64,000 bases of DNA from Clostridiales bacterium (GCA_017940895.1 JAGAXM010000033.1:1-64000); one strand, 5' to 3'. Positions 25,100-34,343 are shown, counted from the stretch's first letter. The notes: generated by a model from the letters alone, not told the origin. Numbers and translations are program-made.

Positions 25100-26295
25100 T
25101 GAAGTATCAGCTTAAAAGACAGAAGACAAAGTTCTCCGTTCCGCGTCTGATCGGAAGGACGCTGGTTCTTCTGTTTCTTATCGCGCTCATACCGGCAGCG
25201 TATTTCCTGCCGTCCATGCTGATCAAGGGTCAAGCGGCGGAGTATTACTGCAGGAATATCTTCCAGTACGTCTCGATACTTCCCAATGCCATTAATACTG
25301 TGTTCCCGTTCTCTCTTACCGAGATGTTCGTGGTGGTGGGATCCGTATCGGTTGTTGTCGTCATAATAGGCTTCATCGTAAGATGCGGGACCGTCGCTTA
25401 CCACAAAGGTTTTAAGCACATGCTGCGGCACATATATACGGTGCTTCGTGTTGTTGCGATAATCGGTATCGTCGCGGCACTGATGTTCGAGTTCATGCAC
25501 GGCATTAATTACAACCGCACGCCCGTCAGGAAGACCATGCACCTTTACGGCGATGACAGACCGTATGAGGATTATGAGCAGGCGCTGCTGTGGGCATATA
25601 CCGGCATGGTCGAGGCCAGAACCAGCCTCGGAGAGGATTATAACGGTGTGGCTCACATGGACACCTCTTTCGAGAGTATTGTTTACGATGCGAATGTGGC
25701 GGTAAGCGCTATGTCTGAGCATTATGATCTCGGATTAAGTCCCAACTATATCCGTGCCAAGCCCGTTATGTTAAGCCACTTGTGGCGCTATACCGAGATT
25801 GTCGGAGTGTACGATGCTTTCCTTGGTGAGGCTAATATCAATACCGACTATATGGATATACTTCATATTCCGATTACGGTGTGCCACGAGATCGTGCATG
25901 CCAAGGGATATGCGAGTGAGACGGATGCGAATATGATCGCGGTATTAAGTTGCATCAATTCGCCCCGCGCGGATTTCCGTTACGCGGGTTACTTTTATAT
26001 ATTTATGAGACTGTGGGGGACCGTGCGCGATTATGCTGCTTACGACGGTGCGACCATGATCGATTATGCTTCGTTCGACAGCTTTAACCCCGTAAGGCGC
26101 GATCTGCGTGCTTACAACCGATACCTCGAAAGCTTCGAGACGGGACCGATCGCGGAGTTGATCGCCAGGTTTTCCGAGGATGCGAATAATGCTTTCCTTG
26201 AGTCGAACGGACAGGAGGGAGGAACCGATACTTATGTTGTTCCTCACGACGCTTACGTCGAATACTATTGCAGGTATGTAAGAGGCGATGCTTAA
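25099..26295 (+). CDS. DUF3810 membrane protein with metallopeptidase-like HExxH motif
   Basis: 398 residues. Three N-terminal TM helices (about 18-40, 70-95 and 118-140), then an extracytoplasmic domain holding CHEIVHAKGYASETDAN near residue 258: an HEIVH zinc-protease-like motif followed by a conserved Glu, as in DUF3810. The C-terminal part is aromatic-rich (NRYLESF, YVEYYCRYV). Its first base is the last base of the preceding stop, and its end overlaps hemZ by 8 nt, so the four-gene unit is tightly coupled. Peptidase activity is inferred from the motif only. Confidence 0.75.
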   Translation: MKYQLKRQKTKFSVPRLIGRTLVLLFLIALIPAAYFLPSMLIKGQAAEYYCRNIFQYVSILPNAINTVFPFSLTEMFVVVGSVSVVVVIIGFIVRCGTVAYHKGFKHMLRHIYTVLRVVAIIGIVAALMFEFMHGINYNRTPVRKTMHLYGDDRPYEDYEQALLWAYTGMVEARTSLGEDYNGVAHMDTSFESIVYDANVAVSAMSEHYDLGLSPNYIRAKPVMLSHLWRYTEIVGVYDAFLGEANINTDYMDILHIPITVCHEIVHAKGYASETDANMIAVLSCINSPRADFRYAGYFYIFMRLWGTVRDYAAYDGATMIDYASFDSFNPVRRDLRAYNRYLESFETGPIAELIARFSEDANNAFLESNGQEGGTDTYVVPHDAYVEYYCRYVRGDA

Positions 26296-27649
26296 GATAG
26301 TTCTCGAAGGTCACGATAATTACTACGGGATAGGCGACGTTGTGCGTCTTTTCTACGGTCCTTGCCGTGAGGATAAGGAAACCCGCGCGGTGTTGTGCGA
26401 CTTCGGTCCCGACATGACGCTTATAAGCGCCGCTGATGCGTCTTCTGTGCTCCCCGTGAACCGACAGGTGAAACGGGATCTCTATGAGAAGCTCGCGCAA
26501 ATAACGGGCATGTCGTTCCCATGGGGGAGCCTTACCGGTATCCGACCGACTGTGGTGGCAGCAGAGGAGAACTTCGACCACAGGGCATTAATTGAGAAAT
26601 ACTTCGTCCGTGAGGATAAGGCGCGTCTTGCCTGTGACACCGCACGCCTCGAAAAGAGTATCGCCGAACAGGCGGCCAGGAAACTTAATGTCTACGCAGG
26701 CGTTCCTTTCTGTCCCGGAAGATGCGAGTACTGCTCGTTCATCGCGCAGGACGTGACCAAGCATCTTAACAGGCTGCACGACTATGCGGATGCGATGATC
26801 ACCGAGATGGATACACTCGCTCCTTTCATAAGCGAGGTCCCTGGTACGATCTACATGGGCGGCGGGACTCCGACTGTCTTCGATGAAGGGGATATGAGAA
26901 GAGTTCTCGAGTCTATGAAGGAAGTTTTTCGGGCAGGGGAGAAGACAGAGTTCACGGTGGAAGCGGGGCGACCCGACACGATCACGGAAGGCAAGCTCAT
27001 CGCGATGCGCGATAACGGCGTGAACCGCATCTGCATCAACCCGCAGACGATGAGGGACGAGACTTTAAGGCGGATCAACAGGGGACACACGGCGGCTGAT
27101 GTCGTGAAGGTCTATGAGCAGGCGAGACGGAACGGATTTGATGTCATTAACATGGATCTTATCGCGGGTCTTAAGTACGAGACGGCGGATGATTTCCTCA
27201 ATTCCGTGAAGACCGTGGCGGAGCTTGATCTCGAGAATATCACGATACACACGCTGTATAAGAAAAGGCGCGCCGGAATGAGCCGTGATGACGTGCTTAA
27301 TGCCGACGGGCGCGGAGATATCGATAAGGCTGTGCAGCGGGCGTATGAGTTTCTTTACGGCAGGGGATACGTGCCGTACTACATGTACCGCCAGAAGGAT
27401 ACCGAGCTCGGGCTCGAGAATACGGGTTTCTGTAAGCCGGGTACGCATAATGTCTATAACGTCGCCATGATGAGCTACGACAGCAATGTGCTTTCAGTGG
27501 GGGCGGGAGCGATGAGCAAGCGCGCTTTCGAAGATGGCAGGTATGAAAGATGCCCTAACGTCAAGGACGTAAGTCTTTATATGAATGAGGCGCGGGAATG
27601 TGCGCAGAAGAAGATCAGTTTTTTTGATCTTCGCCGTAACGCTCGCTGA
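26288..27649 (+). CDS. hemZ: HemZ-type radical SAM protein (coproporphyrinogen dehydrogenase family)
   Basis: 453 residues with the clostridial HemZ layout: an about 130-residue N-terminal extension containing SFPWGSLTGIRPT, then a radical SAM core with the iron-sulfur motif CPGRCEYCSF (C-x3-C-x2-C) near residue 145, the GGGTP SAM-contact motif near 195 and the EAGRPDTI segment. HemZ proteins are assigned to oxygen-independent coproporphyrinogen oxidation, but many hosts lack heme synthesis and the true substrate is debated. No other heme gene is present here. Its 3' end overlaps the convergent glycosyltransferase by 35 nt. Confidence 0.85.
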   Translation: MLKIVLEGHDNYYGIGDVVRLFYGPCREDKETRAVLCDFGPDMTLISAADASSVLPVNRQVKRDLYEKLAQITGMSFPWGSLTGIRPTVVAAEENFDHRALIEKYFVREDKARLACDTARLEKSIAEQAARKLNVYAGVPFCPGRCEYCSFIAQDVTKHLNRLHDYADAMITEMDTLAPFISEVPGTIYMGGGTPTVFDEGDMRRVLESMKEVFRAGEKTEFTVEAGRPDTITEGKLIAMRDNGVNRICINPQTMRDETLRRINRGHTAADVVKVYEQARRNGFDVINMDLIAGLKYETADDFLNSVKTVAELDLENITIHTLYKKRRAGMSRDDVLNADGRGDIDKAVQRAYEFLYGRGYVPYYMYRQKDTELGLENTGFCKPGTHNVYNVAMMSYDSNVLSVGAGAMSKRAFEDGRYERCPNVKDVSLYMNEARECAQKKISFFDLRRNAR

Positions 27650-28580
27650 TGATGTATCTGGGACGCTGCTTTGTCTCAAGATAGATCTTGCCGATATACT
27701 CGCCGATAACACCGATACTCATCATCTGCATGCCGGAAAGGAAGCAGATGATACAAGATGTACTCGCCCAGCCCTGAGGGGTGTTGCCCATGAAGTGGGA
27801 GATCAAAGTGTAGATCAGAAGTATGAAGCTTATAAGAGCAACGAAGAATCCGAACCATGTGATGATCTTGATGGGCTTTACGGAAAGGCTCGTAACTCCG
27901 TCGAAAGCAAGCGTAAACAGCTTCGAGATGGAGTAATGACCTTTGCCCGCGAGACGCTCGTGTCTGTCGTAATAAACGCAGGTGCTCTTGAAGCCTACCA
28001 TAGGGAACAGACCTCTTAAGAAGAGGTTGACCTCATGGAAGTTCGCGAATTCCTGCAGGGCTCTCGAAGAAACGAGTCTGTAGTCGGCGTGATTATAGAT
28101 AACGTCTGCGCCGAGCACGTTAAGTGTCTTGTAGTAAGTCTGCGCTGTGAAGCGCTTCATGAAAGTATCGGTATCACGGTTCTGTCTTACGCCGTATACG
28201 ATCTCACAGCCCTTGTCGTACTCGATGAGCATGTCGCGCATCGCACCGATATCGTCCTGTCCGTCGTCATCGATCGTGATCGTGACGTCGCAGTGGTCCT
28301 TGGCTTCCATGAGACCTGCGGTAACTGCGTTCTGGTGACCTCTGTTACGTGACAGAGCGATTCCCTTGACGAAAGGCTTATTCTCGTCACATAACTGCTT
28401 TATCGTGTCCCAAGAGTCGTCTCCGGATCCGTCATCAACGAAAAGCAAACGGCTGTCGCCGCTGATAAGTCCTTCGTCGCGCATCTTGTAAAGCTGATCC
28501 AAAAACATAGGACACGTGACCTTTATAACGTCCGCATCCTTGTAAACAGGTACTACAATGTACAAAACTGTGTCTTTCAT
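27615..28580 (-). CDS. CsbB/GtrB-type polyprenyl-phosphate glycosyltransferase
   Basis: 321 residues: a GT2 catalytic domain (LYIVVPVYKDADVIKVT at residue 5, FVDDGSGDDSWD near 50, the metal-binding TIDDDGQDD near 98) followed by two C-terminal TM helices (about 230-255 and 268-292), the classic GtrB/CsbB topology. Such enzymes load a sugar from a nucleotide donor onto undecaprenyl phosphate at the inner leaflet, for later use by GT-C enzymes outside. YfhO-type partners exist at 2.8-7.7 kb and GT-C-like proteins at 29.5-33.4 kb. The -10 lies 7 nt before the ATG with no Shine-Dalgarno, suggesting a leaderless mRNA. Confidence 0.88.
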   Translation of the reverse strand: MKDTVLYIVVPVYKDADVIKVTCPMFLDQLYKMRDEGLISGDSRLLFVDDGSGDDSWDTIKQLCDENKPFVKGIALSRNRGHQNAVTAGLMEAKDHCDVTITIDDDGQDDIGAMRDMLIEYDKGCEIVYGVRQNRDTDTFMKRFTAQTYYKTLNVLGADVIYNHADYRLVSSRALQEFANFHEVNLFLRGLFPMVGFKSTCVYYDRHERLAGKGHYSISKLFTLAFDGVTSLSVKPIKIITWFGFFVALISFILLIYTLISHFMGNTPQGWASTSCIICFLSGMQMMSIGVIGEYIGKIYLETKQRPRYIISERYGEDQKN

Positions 28581-28587
28581 AAGAAAG

Positions 28588-28610
28588 ATTATACATTAAC
28601 GTGTTATAAT
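28588..28610. promoter_or_regulatory. Overlapping divergent promoters giving leaderless starts
   Basis: Leftward: TATAAT (28593 to 28588) with TTGGTT 17 nt upstream on the minus strand; the ATG at 28580 is 7 nt past the -10. Rightward: TGT-TATAAT (28605-28610, extended -10); the ATG at 28618 is 7 nt past it. Neither gene has a Shine-Dalgarno site. The two promoters interleave within about 40 bp, so they may compete. Confidence 0.55.
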
Positions 28611-28617
28611 AACCAAT

Positions 28618-28881
28618 ATGAAATGCCCCAGATGTATGACAGAGAACGGTAACAGGACTATCTGCAGTAAATGCGGATATTTCATGTACCGTGTAGCCAA
28701 TCAGAATGTAGAGAAGAGATCCAATACCCAGCGTGCGCTTGACGATGCCAAGATCGCAGGCAAGAGTTTCTGGAGGATATTCAGGATAGTTTGGATCATA
28801 ATAGTTATTATAGTTATGAGTTTCTGGCTTCTCGCCCTGATGATGTGGCTTACGGGCGGTCAGGTCGTCTTAGGACAGTAA
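28618..28881 (+). CDS. Small zinc-ribbon membrane protein
   Basis: 87 residues. The N-terminal treble-clef or zinc-ribbon MKCPRCMTENGNRTICSKCG has two C-x2-C pairs (residues 3-6 and 16-19), then a basic linker and one strong TM helix (about 54-78, WIIIVIIVMSFWLLALMMWL). Such proteins are common, poorly characterised membrane adaptors in Firmicutes. Predicted leaderless. Located 21 nt upstream of the flavin reductase gene, so probably co-transcribed with it. Confidence 0.7.
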   Translation: MKCPRCMTENGNRTICSKCGYFMYRVANQNVEKRSNTQRALDDAKIAGKSFWRIFRIVWIIIVIIVMSFWLLALMMWLTGGQVVLGQ

Positions 28882-28902
28882 TCAATAATCGGAGGTTCTA
28901 AT

Positions 28903-29484
28903 ATGAGCGTGCAGATCGATCAGCATAATTCGGTAATTCTTCCCGAGGCAGTATTCATCATCGGAACATACGATGAGAACGGCGTACCCAATGCCATGAA
29001 TGCGGCATGGGGAACACAGACGGACTTTAATGAGATCATTATCTCGTTATCCAAGCACAAGACTACAGAGAATCTCGAGAAGACGGGCGAGTTTACCGTC
29101 GCATTCGGAACAGTCGATACGGTTACGATCTGTGATTACTTCGGCGTCGAGTCCGGAAAGAAGATCAATAAGATCGAGAAGGCAGGATGCCACGTTCATA
29201 AGAGTGAGCACGTTAATGCTCCGATCATCGAGGAGTTCCCTCTGACTCTAGAGTGTAAGGTTAAGTCATGGAAGCCCGAAGAGGGTATCCTCGTAGGTGA
29301 GATCGTCTCCGAGCAGGCTGATGAGTCGATCATGACTCCTGACGGACATGTGGATCTCGATAAGATGAAGCCTATCATCTACGATGCGGCTATTCACGCA
29401 TACAGAGGCATCGGTCCTGTTATCGCTACAGCTTTCGAAGAAGGATTCAAGATTAAGAAATCTGTAGACGTTTGGGATAACTGA
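28903..29484 (+). CDS. Flavin reductase-like FMN-binding protein
   Basis: 193 residues, full length for the flavoredoxin/flavin reductase family (split-barrel FMN-binding fold). Seen: AVFIIGTYDENGVPNAMNAAWGTQ at residue 17, the SLSKHKTTENLEKTGEF segment that contacts FMN phosphate, then FPLTLECKV and LVGEIV strands. Members transfer electrons from NAD(P)H or ferredoxin to flavin or act as oxygen-protective reductases in anaerobes. GGAGGTTCTAAT precedes the ATG. Partner unknown. Confidence 0.85.
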   Translation: MSVQIDQHNSVILPEAVFIIGTYDENGVPNAMNAAWGTQTDFNEIIISLSKHKTTENLEKTGEFTVAFGTVDTVTICDYFGVESGKKINKIEKAGCHVHKSEHVNAPIIEEFPLTLECKVKSWKPEEGILVGEIVSEQADESIMTPDGHVDLDKMKPIIYDAAIHAYRGIGPVIATAFEEGFKIKKSVDVWDN

Positions 29485-29494
29485 TCTAATCATT

Positions 29495-31450
29495 GTGAGT
29501 AATAAGAAGAACGTTATAAAAGATAAAAAAGCGATCCTACTGATCGCTTTTATCGCGCTTGCATTGTTTGGTGCTGCACTCGTTACTTTTGTGCCGAAGC
29601 TGTCGATATGGTCGCGTTCGTTTTCTAATGAGACTTCCCGTTATGAATACATTAAACCTGGAGAAAGCGTCAGCATATCTTTTTATGCTCCGTTTGATGT
29701 CCTGACAGGAATAAAGATTGACATTGAAAGTTTGGATGAGAGAGATGTAGTAGCATCAACGGATGCTGAGTTAACAATTACTGATGCTGACGGTAATAAT
29801 ATATGTTCCGGGAATATGTCATCCGTGCTTGAAAAGGACTGTTCTTTTGATAGGGTGAATCTTGAAAGAAATCAGTTATATGTTCTTACATATAGTCTGA
29901 AATCAATTACCGGTGATGATCAGGTCGGTATAGGAGTAACAGATTTAGGATATCTTGCTGTTGAAATGAGAGGGTCTTACAATGGAGCTCCTGCAAAGGG
30001 TATGTTCATAGTCTGTTATGTATTAGTCGCAGCGATTGTTATGTTTTATGTCTGGTATTATGGAGAACAAAATATTAAGAAGACCGGACTAATTGATAAG
30101 GTTATTTTTGCAGTAGGAATCTGCATGGCACTTGTATTTGTCAATCTGTTTTACGACCTTTTTATGATCGGCCGAAGCGGGTTAATGATGCAAGATGCTG
30201 TTATGGACGGTAAGCTTTTGCATTTTTATGATTATGCATATGAGAATGAACTTGCTAAGGGGAGTTTACTTGTTCATTTCGAACACTTTTACAGCGTTAT
30301 AACATATTTAATAATAGCAGTTTTCTTGTTTCCAATCAGATTGTTGATGAATGGCAATATTGGCGATAGTGATTTGATGAGTATTATCGTCTTATACTTG
30401 GATTTTGTTGTTGCGATATTGGTTCTGTGTTCAGTAAAACTAACAGAACGTATTTGTGAAGTGTGCGATATGCCGGTTGAATACAGAAATTCAGTAAAGT
30501 ATATATATGCATTCTCATCCGTGATTATTAGTACAATGGTTGCAAGTGGTCAGATAGATATTATTTATGTTTTGATTATGCTGTTGGCTTTGCCTTTCTA
30601 TTACAGTAAAAAGTACAAAACGTTTTCTTTAATTATGGCATTTGCCTTATCAATAAAGATTCTCCCTTTTATGGTGTTCTTTCCGCTGATTCTGTTGGTA
30701 AACAAGCGAATCAAAGATATCTTTATAAACACTGCTATCAGTCTGTCTGTTACCGCTGTAGAAAAACTGTTATATAGTCGCGAGATTGGATATCAGGCTA
30801 TAGGGAATATGATAAATGAAAAGTATGGTTTTGCTGACAGATTGTTCTATTCCAATATAGGAGTATCTTTGTCTTTGTTTATAGTTACTTATGCAGGCAT
30901 TTGTATTTGGTGCTATTTAAAAGATATAGACACATTCAATCGTAAGGAATTATTATTTAATTCTATGTTAGTTATTTTTGCAATATACGGTTTCTTTACT
31001 GCTTTTGTAGACTTGCATACCCAGTGGTTGGTACCTCTATTTATGGCATTCTCTTACATAGTTCCCTTTATTACCCCCAAAAGGCGAATTCTTATTGTGG
31101 AGTGTATATTTGAAATCCTTGTTTTGCTTGTGTCGGATATGGGAGTTGGAATGGCAAATTTGGTAGAAAACGGTTTGCTTGCCTTGCCAAACTATGCTTA
31201 TGATGGGATAAGCCTTGCAGAAGCTCTAAAAAACGTAACCCCTTTAGCAGAAAGTATTCTCATTTCACTGGAAGCCGGAGTGATTATTTGCTTGGTTGTC
31301 TGCTTTGCTGTCAGGAACCCGTTCAGAACAAATAATAATAGTTGTAAGGATCAGGATTATGTTGTTGATAGAGCGCTTGCGGTCGGCAGAATATTTGTTT
31401 TATATGGACTGCTTATTCTTTCTTTTTGGCAGTATTGTTTCGTTGGGTGA
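29495..31450 (+). CDS. GT-C/GT87-like polytopic membrane protein, copy 1
   Basis: 651 residues, GTG start at 29495, without a clear Shine-Dalgarno. One N-terminal TM (about 14-33), an exported beta-rich domain (about 40-165: KPGESVSISFYAPFD, STDAELTITDADG) and then 10 or more TM helices. The block ASGQIDIIYVLIMLLALPFYYSKKYKTF and the following SIKILPFMVFFPLILLVNK resemble polyprenol-phosphate-dependent GT-C (GT87/DUF2029) transferases. The gene is clearly more AT-rich than its tandem paralogue and most neighbours. Glycosyl transfer is inferred from fold pattern; catalytic residues were not identified with certainty. Confidence 0.65.
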   Translation: MSNKKNVIKDKKAILLIAFIALALFGAALVTFVPKLSIWSRSFSNETSRYEYIKPGESVSISFYAPFDVLTGIKIDIESLDERDVVASTDAELTITDADGNNICSGNMSSVLEKDCSFDRVNLERNQLYVLTYSLKSITGDDQVGIGVTDLGYLAVEMRGSYNGAPAKGMFIVCYVLVAAIVMFYVWYYGEQNIKKTGLIDKVIFAVGICMALVFVNLFYDLFMIGRSGLMMQDAVMDGKLLHFYDYAYENELAKGSLLVHFEHFYSVITYLIIAVFLFPIRLLMNGNIGDSDLMSIIVLYLDFVVAILVLCSVKLTERICEVCDMPVEYRNSVKYIYAFSSVIISTMVASGQIDIIYVLIMLLALPFYYSKKYKTFSLIMAFALSIKILPFMVFFPLILLVNKRIKDIFINTAISLSVTAVEKLLYSREIGYQAIGNMINEKYGFADRLFYSNIGVSLSLFIVTYAGICIWCYLKDIDTFNRKELLFNSMLVIFAIYGFFTAFVDLHTQWLVPLFMAFSYIVPFITPKRRILIVECIFEILVLLVSDMGVGMANLVENGLLALPNYAYDGISLAEALKNVTPLAESILISLEAGVIICLVVCFAVRNPFRTNNNSCKDQDYVVDRALAVGRIFVLYGLLILSFWQYCFVG

Positions 31451-31477
31451 TTCGTAAAAAGAGGTTGCATTTAGCAC

Positions 31478-33427
31478 ATGGGATTAAGAATTCGTGACAG
31501 AAAAACCAGCATAGCGATTGTCTTTCTGATTATGGTAGTAATAGGAGCAGCTCTTGTTACAGTTGTTCCAAAAATGTCGGTATGGTCGAGATCATTTACC
31601 AATGAAGATGATCATTATGAGGATCTTGAGCCCGGACAGAGTGTATCAATGTCTTTCGGAGCGCCTTTCGACAGGCTCAGCGGCGTTGAGATCTTTTTCG
31701 AAGGCTTAAGCGATACAGATGTTGTAACTTCCACTGATGCCGAGCTTGTTATCACGGATGCCGACGGAACCGTTATCTGCTCTAAGCCTGTATCGTCAGT
31801 ATTCGAGAAGAGTTTCTCTTTCAATGATGTTGAACTTACGCGCGGGAATAATTATGTGATCACATATAAGCTTATTTCTGCTTCAGGGGGGACGGGGACA
31901 ATCCCGATAGGAGTAACCGAGTCCGGGTCATTGGCATTTACCATAAGAGGTTCATATTCTGGTGCTCAGACCAAAGGTGTATTCCTGTTCTTCTATATTG
32001 TGATATCTGCAATCGTTCTGCTGTATGTATGGTTCTTTAACGAGCGGGATATCAAAAAGACCGGAACGGTTGATAAAGTGATCCTTGCCGTGGGCTTGTT
32101 TATGGCGATCATTGTTATTAACCAATTCTATGATCTGTTTATGGTAGGCAAGAGCGGACTTCGCATGCTCGATGCCATAAAAGACGGTAAGTTCTTCAGT
32201 TTCTATGATTATGCTTATAGTAAGGAACTTTCTAACGGAAGTACCGGAATGTATTTCGAATACTTCTACAGCATCGTTACGTATCTGATAATTGCAATTC
32301 TGATGCTTCCTTTCAGGTTGTTTGCCGATGGTAATATCGGGTTCAGTGCGACAGCCAATCTGCTGGTTCTTTACTTCGATGTTATCATCGCCGCACTGGT
32401 TATCTGGTCGGTCAAACTAACGGAGAAGATCTGCGATGCCTGTAAGATGCCCGAGAAGTACAGGGCTTCGGTAAAGTATATATACGCATTCTCTTCTGTG
32501 CTGATAAGCTCGCTTATTGCTTCGGGACAGATCGACATTATTTATCTGATAATCATGCTGTGGGCGCTGCCTTTCTATTACAGCGGGAAGTATAAGATGT
32601 TCTCGCTTGTAATGGCATTCTCCGTAGCGGTGAAAGTTCTGCCATTTATGGTATTCTTCCCGATGATCCTTCTTGTAAATAAGAAGATTAAGGATATAGC
32701 GGTTAATACGGCTATTTGCTTCTCCGTTACATTAGTGTTTACCCTTATCTTCAATCACGGGACAGGTTATGAAGCGATCGGCGGCATGATCCATGACAAA
32801 TACGGCTTTGTCGATAAGCTGTTTGACAACAGACTCGGAGTATCAATGTCATTGTTTATTCTTGCTTATGTTGCTATCTGCATATTGTGTTATATGAAGG
32901 ATGTTGACGCTTCCGATAAGAAGCATCTTCTGTTCAGTTCGATGCTGATAATATTCTCTATATATGGTATGTTTACGGCGTTTATCGACTGGCATACACA
33001 GTGGCTGATACCGTTGTTCCTCTCGTTTGCTTTCCTTGTTCCGTTTGTACAAAAAAAGGACAGAGTTCTTGTCATCGAGTGTGTATTGGAAGCTCTTATT
33101 ATCCTGGTATCTGATCTGACTTACGGAACGGCTTATATGGTGGATAACGGACTGATCGCTCTTCCTGATTATCCATATCAGGGAATCAGTCTTACTGAGG
33201 CCATGAAGAATGTAACTCATCTTGCAGGACCGATACTTATCACACTGCAGGCTTCTGTTGTAATAAGTCTGATCGTTTATTTCCTTAAGGCGGATCCTTT
33301 CCGCAAAGGCGGTCAGGATACAGCTTCGAACGAGTATGCGGTCGACAGATCTATGGCAGTAGGGCGCATATTTGTATTGTATGCACTTCTGCTTATATCC
33401 TTGTGGCAGTACAGTTACGTAGGCTGA
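31478..33427 (+). CDS. GT-C/GT87-like polytopic membrane protein, copy 2
   Basis: 649 residues and collinear over its whole length with the upstream gene: the same N-terminal helix and SIWSRSF/SVWSRSF block, exported domain (STDAELVITDADG), SGQIDIIYLIIMLWALPFYYSGKYKMF, HTQWLIPLF and the final AVGRIFVLYALL helix. Codon use matches the host, unlike copy 1. GAGGTTG precedes the ATG. Its stop TGA directly abuts the stop of the convergent flavodoxin-like gene. Two near-identical-length paralogues suggest donor or acceptor specialisation. The function is inferred. Confidence 0.65.
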   Translation: MGLRIRDRKTSIAIVFLIMVVIGAALVTVVPKMSVWSRSFTNEDDHYEDLEPGQSVSMSFGAPFDRLSGVEIFFEGLSDTDVVTSTDAELVITDADGTVICSKPVSSVFEKSFSFNDVELTRGNNYVITYKLISASGGTGTIPIGVTESGSLAFTIRGSYSGAQTKGVFLFFYIVISAIVLLYVWFFNERDIKKTGTVDKVILAVGLFMAIIVINQFYDLFMVGKSGLRMLDAIKDGKFFSFYDYAYSKELSNGSTGMYFEYFYSIVTYLIIAILMLPFRLFADGNIGFSATANLLVLYFDVIIAALVIWSVKLTEKICDACKMPEKYRASVKYIYAFSSVLISSLIASGQIDIIYLIIMLWALPFYYSGKYKMFSLVMAFSVAVKVLPFMVFFPMILLVNKKIKDIAVNTAICFSVTLVFTLIFNHGTGYEAIGGMIHDKYGFVDKLFDNRLGVSMSLFILAYVAICILCYMKDVDASDKKHLLFSSMLIIFSIYGMFTAFIDWHTQWLIPLFLSFAFLVPFVQKKDRVLVIECVLEALIILVSDLTYGTAYMVDNGLIALPDYPYQGISLTEAMKNVTHLAGPILITLQASVVISLIVYFLKADPFRKGGQDTASNEYAVDRSMAVGRIFVLYALLLISLWQYSYVG

Positions 33428-33865
33428 TCATTCTTTTACGTCCGCAAGGACACCGTCATTATCAAATATTAGAAACAACGGGGCGCTTAATGAGGCGCCC
33501 CGACATTTTTCTTTGAGGCTTGAATATACGTTGACATATACTCCTCCTGTGGTAAAGAACGGATGGATCTTTATCCCTTTCCAGTCTGTGGTATTGATGA
33601 ATGATAACATCGGCGGAGGAATGTCATTATCCCAGACAGGCATGCCGAGAATAACCGTTCCGTATTGGTTAATGTCATGTACAAGTTCGCGGATCGGTAT
33701 GTGAGGATTCGAGGTGATCTGCTTTCTTATATCGCTTTGACTTCCGGAAAAAGGGATTAAAGGTTCGAGCCTTTCCGTGTCGCATCCTATTGCTGAACAG
33801 ATCAGTCTGGCGATCCTTGACGTGCGTCCGGTCTGAGAATAATACACGAGAAGGATCCGTGTCAT
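33428..33865 (-). CDS. Flavodoxin-like protein
   Basis: 145 residues, a single flavodoxin fold. The FMN phosphate loop is YYSQTGRTSRIA (residues 8-19), with aromatic loops GMPVWDNDIPPPM near 73 and TTGGVYVNVYSSL near 106. Flavodoxins carry electrons in place of ferredoxin; this one resembles the stand-alone flavodoxin_4-type proteins of anaerobes. It lies 2 nt downstream of the XRE regulator gene, so the two form a small leftward operon and may be co-regulated. Confidence 0.8.
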   Translation of the reverse strand: MTRILLVYYSQTGRTSRIARLICSAIGCDTERLEPLIPFSGSQSDIRKQITSNPHIPIRELVHDINQYGTVILGMPVWDNDIPPPMLSFINTTDWKGIKIHPFFTTGGVYVNVYSSLKEKCRGASLSAPLFLIFDNDGVLADVKE

Positions 33866-33867
33866 TA

Positions 33868-34182
33868 TTACAGAGAAAGCTTATCAAAAAGTAGTCTTAT
33901 GAAGTTTTTGGTAGGTGCATCAAAACGGCGGAATTTCTCGATGAGAATGAATTCTTTCTCGTTGATGGGGTAGACGGGATCCTGTCCCTTGATCTGATGC
34001 CCTACAAGATAATCGACGCTCACATCAAACACATCCGCGAACTTGATGATCAACTTGATATCAGGCTCGTACTTTGACGTCTCATATTTCTGTATGGATT
34101 TCCGGGATACACCGACCAAGTCAGCCAGTTGTTGTTGTGTATATCCACGTGATTCTCTCAGAATTCTCAGATTCTCCAGCAT
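33868..34182 (-). CDS. XRE-family transcriptional regulator
   Basis: 104 residues: an N-terminal Cro/CI helix-turn-helix (LRILRESRGYTQQQLADLVGVSRKSIQKYET, residues 5-35, then DIKLIIKFADVFDVSVDYLVG) and a short helical C-terminus that probably dimerises. AGGAGAGG precedes the ATG. The intergenic DNA to the divergent hydrolase gene contains an imperfect dyad around 34199-34223 that could be its operator. Likely regulates itself and the flavodoxin-like gene; inference. Confidence 0.88.
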   Translation of the reverse strand: MLENLRILRESRGYTQQQLADLVGVSRKSIQKYETSKYEPDIKLIIKFADVFDVSVDYLVGHQIKGQDPVYPINEKEFILIEKFRRFDAPTKNFIRLLFDKLSL

Positions 34183-34273
34183 ATTAAACCTCTCCTGATT
34201 CCATGATAAACAAGTACACGTGGAGGGAAGGCTATAAAACGGAGCAATTTCAAAAATGCTATTAAAGAGCGCA

Positions 34274-34301
34274 TTGACAAATCAGTTCTGCGGGATATAA
34301 A
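34274..34301 (+). promoter_or_regulatory. Promoter of the PAF-acetylhydrolase-like gene
   Basis: Consensus TTGACA (34274-34279), 16-nt spacer, TATAAA (34296-34301); the predicted start near 34308 leaves a short leader containing AGGAGG. Confidence 0.75.
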
Positions 34302-34343
34302 ATGAAACAGGATTCATTTTTGCGCGGTTCAGGAGGGATAAAA

